Assembly: GCF_000188695.1 (NCBI RefSeq)
Contig: NW_004754896.1
Location: forward strand, 28,413 to 54,225
Direction of reading: 5' to 3'
DNA: 25,813 nucleotides
DNA from: Salpingoeca rosetta
Taxonomy: Eukaryota > Opisthokonta > Choanoflagellata > Craspedida > Salpingoecidae
Within the stretch, counting starts at the first letter, position 1; each line of letters opens with the position of its first letter. The notes beneath the pieces are model-generated. The model saw nothing but the letters and a program-made list of their open reading frames with translations, was not told the origin of the DNA and did not search any database. This document shows positions 1 through 7,929 of this stretch, piece by piece. Both the position numbers and the translations under genes were made by a program.

Positions 1-519
1 ATGTGTGTTGGACTGGGGCGTTGTTTGTGGGTTGTGTGGCGGACCTGTTCTTTCCTCAGTAAATGGCTCGATGAAGATGATGAGACCCGCTTGACGGTGG
101 TGATGGTGGAGCGGCGGTGATGTTTGTGGTGTTGGTGTGGCTACAGACATTGGTGTGTTGTGCCAACCAGGCAAGACCAAAGAAGCGAGGAGGGCGCGGC
201 TGTTGTTCCTTTCGGCGACAAAGAGCGTCGGGTTGTTTTGCTGGCTGGCTGGAGGCTCTTCATCCTGTTTGTTTGTTGTGTTCCTGTCGACATGAGATTG
301 TTGACGAACATCTTCCACGGAAGCGCTGCTGTGCGGATAACCTCTGCAAGGTTTTGCGAATCGTCCAATGGCCGAGTCGCAAAACAACAACACACAAAAC
401 AAAGGAAACAAACAAAGCAGCGCGTTGAGTTGTTGTCCTCCATTTTGTCGTCGTCTTCTTCCAACCACTTACGAACACGTCACAACAAGCCACAAGGAGA
501 AAGACGACGCGCCGTCGCC
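1..519 (+). promoter_or_regulatory. 5' flank and probable 5' UTR of the LRR-Roco-TIR gene
   Basis: No convincing coding exon is visible. The last 150 bases before the ATG at 520 are rich in CAA/ACA and short purine runs, which looks like a leader. A similar CAACAA-rich stretch precedes the paralogous start at 22226. An in-frame upstream ATG at 124 would add 132 residues, but these are Cys/Trp/Arg-rich and low in complexity, and the paralog has no equivalent, so I do not use it. No TATA box or other core element is recognisable. Confidence 0.4.
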
Positions 520-3500
520 ATGTCCGGCGGAGAGAAGAGAGCAAGGGAGGAGGTGGAGGCGTTGCTGGCGCAGACGAAGGTGAAGGATGGGGTGAAGAAC
601 AAGATCAGGGCCATCGCCAACAACACGTGTCCGGGGGGAATAGAGTGAGTGCAAAAGCAACCAAAACGACGTGTTGCAACATGCATGCATGTGTTGGACA
701 CTAGGCCACAAGGACACTTCTTGTGGTTGTACTCGTGCTTATTCTCCCCCTCCCTCTCTGCTTGGCTTGTCCTTGTGTTGCAATGGGTGTGGTGTGGCTT
801 GCTGTTGGGTGTTCACGTGTGCGTGTCCTGTCCCCTCGCACCGCCTGGACACATCAACAGAGAGAGAGTGTGTGTGTGTGTGTTTGTGGCAGGTTGTGAC
901 TGACACCCTCATGTTTTTGCTGTCTCGATCCTCAGTCTTCTTGCTCATTTCATGACACACACCATTCATTTGTAATTACAGCTTGGGTGGTTATGGCCTC
1001 GGCGTCATTGAGGCGCGTGCGGTGGCCGAGGCGCTCAAGGACAACACCTGCCTCGAAACGCTCGAGTGCGTGGTGATGATGAATCTGCATCGTGTGATAT
1101 GCATGGTTGATTGGGATGGCGGTGTTGCATGTTGCACCCCTTTCTCCTCCCCTGCTTGCGCATGTTTGGACGTGTGTTCACCTTCGCTCCCTGCGTTTCC
1201 TTGTGTGCCTGCACAGCCTGGCAGTCAATTCCATCGGCGATGAGGGCGCTGTGGCGTTGGCGGAGATGCTGAAGCACAACACGGCCCTCAAACAACTCTA
1301 GTGAGTGTGTACACGCACACATGCACACATGTATGCTGCGTCACTGCCATTGCACCTTATCACGTGCACATGTGTGGTTGATGGGGTGGGGTTCAACGAC
1401 TGTGTTGACACCCACAACAATCATCATGACGCACGCATGTGGCATCATCCCCCTGTGTGGCATCCACCATACCGTCTTGACAGCCTGAGTGAGAACTCCA
1501 TCGGCCCTGAGGGCGCCGTGGCGTTGGCGGAGATGCTGAAGCACAACACGACCCTCACAGCACTCGAGTGAGTGGAAGCTCCTCTTTGCAATGTGTGTCT
1601 TTAGGCGCTTCTTCCGCAATACCCGTGTGCAGATGGAGGCACCGCAAGCCACCCACGATGTCTGTGCGACTTGCTTGTTTGACCAACAAATGCTTCCATC
1701 CTTCATATGTGCCACAAGTGCTGCCACATCCTGTGCAATTTGCATTTGCCCCCTTTGCTTCCGCCATTGTGACTTCAATGTCGTAGGACCTGATGTGCGA
1801 GCGAGTCCGCGTGCACGTGGTCCATCTGCAACCCACTTTTATCCATGACACTGACACGTGTTGCTTGCCCACCCGTTCCCCTGCTCTTCCAACATGCACT
1901 TCTTGCCACTTGCAGCTTGCGTAACAACTCCATCACCCCAGTTGGCGGTGCGGCGCTGGGTGCCGCACTGGACGAAAACCGCACGCTGGAAACACTCTGG
2001 TTTGTCGCTTGTGCTGCGCCTGCCTCATGAACGCCTGTGTCCTGTTGTGGATTTGTGTGACCAATCGCCACTCTTTTGAGTGCACGCCACACTGTGTGTT
2101 CCTCTTTACTTGCTTGCATTTCTCCACAACCCTCCTGACCAACCCTCCTGACGCACACACCACACTTGCTGCTTGTTCCCAACCACACACTACCACCACG
2201 TGTCCTCGTTCAGTATTCGGAAGAACTCCACCGCCACCGCCCGCGCCTTTGGTGCCGCGCTGCCCGTCGACCGAGAACTCATCACAGACTGGTCAGTCAA
2301 TGCGTGCTTCCACTCTAGTCGTTCGCTCCTTGCCTTCTCTCTACCCTTCACCTCACGCACACACGCTGCGTGATGCTTGCATCCAATGTCGCGTGGGATC
2401 ACAGGTTTGGCGACGATGAGGGCAACGCCGCCTTCGACGAAGCACGCGCGGAGAAGAAGCGGCAGCATGAGCAACTGTTTTCCGCCTGCAGGGATGGCGA
2501 CGCTCCCGCTGTCACGTCCCTCATCGAGCAGGACAATACAGACATCAACCAACAGGACAAGCAGGTATGTTCATTATGTGTGTGTGTGTGCTGTGCTTGT
2601 ATGTGAACGGCGCTCGCTCATGGTTGCACCGGCCGTGCGTTCGTTTCCAACAGATCCTCACCACACGTGCCATGCCCCTTGCTGCCCCCACCCATCCACA
2701 GGGCGACACGCCACTGCACGTTGCCTGCAGGCACAACCATCCCGCCGTCGTGGAGCTACTCCTGAAGAAGGGCGCAGACACTGCCGTCAAGAACAAGAAG
2801 GTGTGCTTCGCGTCGTGTTGCTGTTTCTGAAGACGTGACACGACTGCTTCTTTGCTTTGCGCTGTCCTCCCCCTCTCCCTGCTTCCCTCCTTCCTCAACT
2901 CATGCGTTTTACCTTTCCAACACACGCAGGGAGAGACGCCCTACGATGCGGCACAAGCCAGCGGCCACGCTGCCATCACCAGCATCCAAGGGCTGAAACC
3001 AGGCGGCAAGCCTTCGGAGCAACCACAGCAACAACAGCAGCAGCCAAAACAAGAGCCACCTGCGCCCACTCCTGCCGCCGGACCGAAGCAAGAAGAACAA
3101 GCAGCGCAAGACGTGAGTGATCAGAAGAGTGCTTGCTTGCAACGCACAAGCATATGCATCACGTCACCCATGCCATTCCTTCATCACGCTCTCCGTGGTC
3201 TCGTATCAAGCATAATCATGATGTCTCACACAACCATCACCACCACCACCACCAGCAGCAGCCCGAGCAGGCGCGCAGGGAGCGTCTCCAGCAGCGCATG
3301 CGGGAGGTCATAGCACGCTTCAACGCGACCATGGCGGGCAGGGCCAAACTCATCTTTATTGGTCAGGGGCGCGCCGGCAAGACTTCCACGTTCCACTCGC
3401 TCATGGGTCACATGTTCAACAAGCATGAGCACTCCACCCTTGGCGCCACCTCAACCGACCTCGCCGTCATTGTCGAATCAATGGACGTTCACGACTGGCA

Positions 3501-3650
3501 GGTGTGTACCCTTGTCTGGTGCGAGCATGTGATGTGTGCGACGCATGGGTGTGAAGAGAGGTGTTGTGAGTGACTCGATGACACGCACACACACACACGC
3601 ACGTACACACACACACACACACACACACATCCGCACACACACATACACAT

Positions 3651-3684
<34 letters not shown>

Positions 3685-6600
3685 CCTTTGCAGGAGCTGG
3701 ATGCGGAGATCTCGGAGTTGATGCGCAGCCTCTGCGGAACGGCGCTGGCGCAGGAATCTGGCGTGGACTTGCAGATGAAGCAGGCGATGATGAAGGCGAA
3801 GGCCGACTTGGGGAGCCGCGTTGCCCAGCACCAGCACCAACAGCGGCAACAAGAAGCCGAGAAGGCAGAGAAGGCAGCTGCTGCCAAACTGAAGCAAAGA
3901 CAGTCACAGCAGTCAATGGAGACGCGGTCACGGCCATCCTCCCGCACGTCATCATCGACCGTCCCAAAGCCCAGCAAGACGTCTCAGATGTCAGCATCTG
4001 CGCCCACGAAGCAGGCCACCCTAACCCCTTCCAGCCAAAGTGATGCTGCTGCGCGTGACAACAGCAGCAGCACCACGCCCGGCATGTCTGCTGAGGAAAT
4101 GGAGAAAGCGATCAAGGAGTTCAACATGGATGCCGTCATGGGCGAGGGCAAAGCACGGGTAACGTTCAAGATCTTTGACCTGGGCGGCCAGTCCACCTTC
4201 TACATCTTTCACCCTTTCTTCCTCACCAAGTGAGTACTTCTGTGTGTTGTGTGTGTGTGTGTGCGTGTGTGTGCGTGTGCGTGTGTGTGCGCATATCAGT
4301 CCCAGTGCACGTGTAATTGCTGTCACCCTAGATTCGGCACCCTCCACCTCACGGCCCCCCCACCCTACCTTCAACTCACACCCCCCCACCACACATACAA
4401 CCCACACCAGGTACGCGGTGTACCTGCTGGTGTTCTCCATGGAGGACCTGTTGCACGAAGACGAGAGCCATCGGGCAGAGGCGTGGGAGTTTATGGAGCA
4501 CTGGCTCTCCTCCCTCCACCTCCACGCAAAGGGCGCACCCGTCATCATCGTCGGCACCTTCGCTGATGTGGTCAGTCAGCGGAAGCAGCACGAGAACATC
4601 TCGCGTCACATCTACAGTCGCCTGCGCCACAATCCCGCCTTCCCTGGCGTCATCCACAACGACAAGCATGGGCTGTGGTTCTGGCCCGTCGACAACACCA
4701 AGTCCATCAATGACCCCATGATCCAGGACCTGCGCCAGACCATCTCCTCCACAGCACTGGCGCAGGAGTACGTGAGCCAGGAGGTGGCTGTGCCATATCT
4801 CCACCTCTACGACAAGCTCAACGCCATCGCCCGCGATGAAAAGCGGCCGCTGCTCACGTTTGATGAGGTGGTGCAGATTGCGCGCACATGTGGGCTGCGC
4901 ACACGTGAGGAGACAAGAGCCTGCCTGCAGTTCCTGCACTTGTACTCCATGGTGCTGTACTACGACAGCGTGCCTGGCATGGAGGACTGTGTGATCCTGA
5001 GTCCGCAGTGGGCGGTGGACATGATGACGCGCGTCATCCGCAACTTTGATCTGCACCACGACGTGCGTGATGGCAAGGCGAGGGCCGTTGGTGCCGACGT
5101 GTGGGACGACCTGGTTGACCGCGGCATCCTGCACCGCCGTCTACTTGATGTGCTGTGGAGGGACTTGGAAGGTGGCATGGTTGACCCGTTCCTCCAACTC
5201 ATGATGGAGTACGGGTTGTGTATCCGGTACACGGCACCAACGGTGCTGCTGCCCGGTCCTCAACAGCAACAACAACACCACCAACAGTACCTCGTCCCAG
5301 CCATCCTGCCGATGACGCTGGAGGACGAACAGGCGTCCTCGTCGGTGACTCTGAGCACGGCAGCAGCACAGCAAGCAAATCCGTATGTTGGATATGAGGA
5401 GAAGACAGCCTACGTCGCCTTCAGCCTGAGGGAGTTCAAGAGGGGTGTAAGCGCCAAGATTGCAGACACGCAGCAAGCCTCCTTCCTGCCAGAGGGCCTG
5501 TTCCCGATGGTTCTGGCACGCGTGATGGCACACATGCAACACGGTGCAGCAGAACCGCCCATGTTGAGCCGCACAGACGCCGTGATCTTCATGGACGTGG
5601 CTGAGATCGAGATGCAGCTCGTGCCGGCTGTTGGCGGCATCAAGATCAAGGTCATGACTGCACGTCCTCGCACGCTGCTGCACATGCTGTACGACACCAT
5701 CACTACAGCTGTCACGCAGCGCTACCCCGAGCTCAAGGCCACGTTGCTGCTGCCATTTAATGACACAAGGCTGCTGTTCTTCGAGGACGTGCACACCCAC
5801 CACACGAACAAGAAAGCGCTTCGCGTTGGCCGCTCACAGCTGCTGTCACCAGAGGATCTGGTCGCCAAATATGGTCCACTCTTGCCAGTTATGGGTCAGC
5901 AGGACAAATACGACGCCTTCATCAGTTACAGGTGGGACATGTGTGTGTGTGTATGTGTGTGTGTGTGCGTGCATGAGTGTGTGCATGAATGTATGGTGCG
6001 ATCTGGGTGTCTTTCCTTCCCTCTCTCTTCCTTTCTTATTTCGACATTCACCACCACGCCACAGGCAACGCGGCAACCGGGGTTTGGTGATGACCTTGTC
6101 CCCTAAGTTGGAACAGCACGGACTGGTGACCTTTGTGGACAGCAACAACTTGGAGACAGGCGTCAACTTCAAGTACGCGTGCATGGCAGCTCTTCAGCAC
6201 AGCGTGGTCGCCTGTCCCATCGTGTCTGTCGGTGCCATCCATCAGATGCAGCATCGCTCGGCCACACTGGACACTAGAGTGGACCCTGCGGTCACGGTCC
6301 CCGCGCCCCTAAGACTGACTTTGAATGGGTTTACATGCAACAATCCGTCTGATAATTTCCGCATGAGCCGCGGCCTGTGTTAAGAACTTGAGTACGATTG
6401 CAATCGTTCCGAGGGGTAACGTCTTGTTGGAGTGGATGCCGATGCTGGAGCTGCAGCAGCTTGCTCGCCCAGCATCCAGACAAGGTCCACCTCCGCCCGC
6501 ATCGTTCCGCTCTTCCTCGGCAGTGGCTGGCACGACAGCAGTCACCATGTTATGAGCGCGGGCGGAGGGTGAGCGAGTACGACTCGTTTGACCGCCTGAA

Positions 6601-6906
6601 GAGACTGGCAACGAAGTTGCCGGATGTTGTGAGCAAGAACACGGCGGCAGCGCTGGACCAGTTCTTTTCACAGGTGCTGCGATTGCCACCGCCCCAGCAG
6701 CACAAAGAGCGTGCGGGAAGTGGTGCTGTCGCTATTTGACATTGATGCGGTGATTGCGGTGGATGCCGGTGTGGACCGCACGTCGCAGCTGCGCGACATT
6801 GCGGAGAAGGTGCGCCAGGTCGTCGTCTCTGCCGGCAACGAGGAGCAAGCAGCACTGGGGCCAGGCACAGCGCGTGCATCCAAGAAGGTATGCGCGCTGT
6901 GCTGTG

Positions 6907-6965
<59 letters not shown>

Positions 6966-6978
6966 GGTGGGTGGGTGG

Positions 6979-7014
<36 letters not shown>

Positions 7015-7411
7015 GTGTATGCAGGCGCACTCTTTCCTCTCATCCACTTGGCGTGCGTGGTGTGTCTTGCTCAACCCCGCCAACTTGTCTGCCGTGCAGT
7101 CCTTCTTCTCCTCCTTCTCCACCTCCTTCTCCTCCACAACACCTGTTACACCGCTGCCCGCCACCCCTTCCTCCTCGTCCTCAAACTCATTCGAGCCGGC
7201 GCTGACTGCATGGCTCAAACGCCACTCGCTGCTACCGCACGTTAAGTCCGCGCTGATAGAACACAGCATCGACACGTTGGAGGTGCTGGTGGTGTCCATA
7301 CAAGAGGGTGACCTGACCAAGGAGGTACTCAGGGAAGCCGGTGTGAAAATTGGACCGGCAATCAAGCTGATTCGGGAGGCAAAGAAGTGTGACGTGGACA
7401 GTTTTGTGTAG
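520..7411 (+). CDS. Roco/NLR-like protein: LRR - ankyrin - Roc - COR - TIR - SAM (multi-exon)
   Basis: Proposed exons: 520-644, 982-1065, 1217-1300, 1484-1567, 1916-1999, 2214-2291, 2405-2564, 2702-2800, 2930-3112, 3262-3501 (acceptor could also be 3256 or 3259), 3694-4229, 4411-5931, 6065 to about 6260, about 6415-6887 (frame-broken) and 7100-7411. All confident introns are GT-AG and keep frame. The start ATG (MSGGEK) is chosen because the paralog at 22226 begins identically. Order of domains: a charged N-terminal helix (1-41), RI-type LRRs (about 42-180), ankyrin repeats (about 195-290), a Q/P-rich linker, Roc (P-loop GQGRAGKT near 361, DLGGQ near 569, GTFADV near 633), COR (about 720-1075), TIR (from [10 protein letters not shown] near 1083) and a SAM-like C-terminus. 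Likely a cytoplasmic GTPase-regulated sensor or scaffold; this role is inferred from the families. The TIR-SAM part carries several frameshifts, so the allele may be broken or the sequence faulty there. Confidence 0.85.
982..2291 (+). other. LRR module of gene 1, one repeat per exon
   Basis: Four exons of exactly 84 nt (982-1065, 1217-1300, 1484-1567, 1916-1999) and one of 78 nt (2214-2291) each encode one 28- or 26-residue leucine-rich repeat of the ribonuclease-inhibitor type. The pattern is [24 protein letters not shown]. Every intron interrupts the codon after its second base (phase 2), so repeats can be gained or lost without a frameshift. The last two repeats diverge ([16 protein letters not shown], then [15 protein letters not shown]). 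RI-type LRRs usually form a curved binding surface; here they would be the recognition part of the protein. Confidence 0.85.
2405..3112 (+). other. Ankyrin repeats and Q/P-rich linker of gene 1
   Basis: Exons 2405-2564, 2702-2800 and 2930-3112 encode about three ankyrin repeats. The first contains [19 protein letters not shown], the second is a clean [20 protein letters not shown] followed by [12 protein letters not shown], and the third starts [16 protein letters not shown]. The middle exon is exactly 33 codons, one ankyrin unit. A glutamine- and proline-rich segment follows and is probably disordered. Ankyrin repeats mediate protein binding; the partner is unknown. Confidence 0.85.
3581..3683 (+). 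repeat. (CA)n microsatellite in intron 10 of gene 1
   Basis: An almost pure CA tract with a few CG/TA interruptions ends nine bases before the acceptor at 3693. It places the CA run where a polypyrimidine tract would be expected. Similar TG/CA tracts sit in many introns here. Confidence 0.95.
4241..4293 (+). repeat. (GT)n microsatellite directly after the donor at 4230
   Basis: A GT/GC-GT run begins about ten bases inside the intron 4230-4410 of gene 1. It mirrors the CA tract at the acceptor end of the previous intron. Confidence 0.9.
4780..5890 (+). other. COR (C-terminal of Roc) domain
   Basis: Within exon 4411-5931, about 360 residues after Roc contain hallmark COR features. These are a helical segment ([25 protein letters not shown]), the [13 protein letters not shown] segment and [16 protein letters not shown], which corresponds to the conserved D/SPQWL-type strand-helix of COR. 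In Roco proteins COR mediates dimerisation and transmits the nucleotide state. A glutamine/histidine-rich loop (about 5260-5290) is inserted in the C-terminal half. The second part is lower in similarity to anything I recognise. Confidence 0.75.
5901..6690 (+). other. TIR domain, frame-disrupted in its second half
   Basis: The domain starts with [10 protein letters not shown] (to 5931) and, across the intron 5932-6064, continues with [19 protein letters not shown] and then [18 protein letters not shown], ending [12 protein letters not shown]. This is the TIR order of box 1, alphaA, betaB with the D-x-x-x-L-x-x-G loop, alphaB and betaC. A later TIR strand is recognisable as [14 protein letters not shown] at about 6418-6459, but in another frame. 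[25 protein letters not shown] and [17 protein letters not shown] follow in successively different frames. TIR domains act as signalling adaptors or as NAD-cleaving enzymes. The glutamate expected shortly after the LETG loop for catalysis looks replaced by lysine (FKYA). Confidence 0.75.
6254..6414. other. Compositionally odd patch inside the TIR coding region
   Basis: Between the TIR strand PIVSVGAI and the next TIR element [12 protein letters not shown] lie about 160 bases without the local codon bias. They include a perfect 14-bp palindrome ACGATTGCAATCGT (6394-6407). The plus-strand frame stops at 6381-6383. The minus strand reads [20 protein letters not shown] and continues for a short distance. 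A weak intron from a GT at about 6331 to the AG at 6412-6413 would restore the phase, but the donor is poor. It could be an insertion, a divergent intron or faulty sequence. Confidence 0.4.
6911..7020 (+). repeat. Compound microsatellite (GT)n-(GGGT)n-(GT)n in the last intron of gene 1
   Basis: A pure GT run (about 6911-6957) passes into six or seven GGGT units (about 6957-6982) and back into GT (to about 7020). The G-runs could form a G-quadruplex in DNA or in the intron RNA; that is inference. Confidence 0.9.
7100..7411 (+). other. SAM-like domain, C-terminal exon of gene 1
   Basis: The last exon begins at acceptor 7099/7100, preceded by a pyrimidine-containing tract. An in-frame alternative acceptor lies at 7025. 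It encodes a serine/threonine-rich linker and then about 65 residues of a sterile-alpha-motif pattern. The pattern is [20 protein letters not shown], followed by a central helix, [20 protein letters not shown] and a final basic helix, ending at the TAG 7409-7411. SAM domains self-associate into oligomers. Next to a TIR domain this recalls the SAM/TIR pairing of SARM-type proteins, although the order here is TIR then SAM. Confidence 0.75.
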
Positions 7412-7929
7412 TGTAACGAGTTATCGTTCTGTTTCCTCTCATGTTTGCCGTCGTTGTTCTGCGCTGAGTTACTTCTGCCCTTCCGTCTTTAAGTTCGACG
7501 CCTTTCATCCAGTCCTAGCGCCCGACTGTCGTAGACCACCACTTGCACCGCTTCTGTCCCTTGTTGCTCCTCAACTCGTCAAGACGTGCTTCGTTCTGCT
7601 TGTACACTGTTCTGTACCTTCCGTGCTTTCATTGCCCTGTGTCATGCCACCACTTCTTGCTTCACCTTTGTTCCACAACACATCCTCCTTGGATTCAGAA
7701 CACACATGCACATCACCCACTTCCCATGGGTTTTCATCCACGTCAGCCATCCACTTCACACCACCACACACTCACAAGTGTGAACGCGTCAACTGACTTT
7801 TTGATGTGAATGTGTACATGACCATGACACGTCAACAAAGCAAATGCATAACCCTTCCGCCACCCAACATGATAACCCCCCCCCCCCCAGCCACCTGATC
7901 ACACGCGCTCAGGCCTCCTTCCACTGTCC
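7412..7929. other. Convergent intergenic region (3' ends of genes 1 and 2)
   Basis: No gene is visible. The first 400 bases are pyrimidine-rich (CTT/CCA), as expected of a 3' UTR, and a run of 13 C residues lies at 7876-7888. The two genes on either side are transcribed toward each other, so both 3' ends and poly(A) signals must lie here. I see no canonical AATAAA on either strand. Short open frames in it are low-complexity. Confidence 0.6.

Larger units (their letters stand above)
3262..4720 (+). other. Roc (Ras-of-complex) GTPase domain with long internal insertion
   Basis: The G1/P-loop GQGRAGKTS is encoded near 3361-3387, followed by a possible switch I ([10 protein letters not shown]). 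After the intron at 3502-3693 comes a stretch of about 150 residues rich in Q, A, K, S and T with coiled-coil-like character. The G3 motif DLGGQ follows at 4177-4191, then a hydrophobic strand ([10 protein letters not shown]), a G4-like GTFADV at about 4552 and the FWPVDN segment typical of the Roc C-terminal part. The aspartate of G4 is kept although the usual NKxD/THxD form is altered. Order and immediate linkage to COR identify Roc rather than a free small GTPase. Confidence 0.85.

Noticed and set aside
124..648. Longer N-terminus for gene 1 from an upstream ATG
   Set aside because: The added 132 residues are low-complexity and not shared by the paralog, while both genes share MSGGEK with a good start context.
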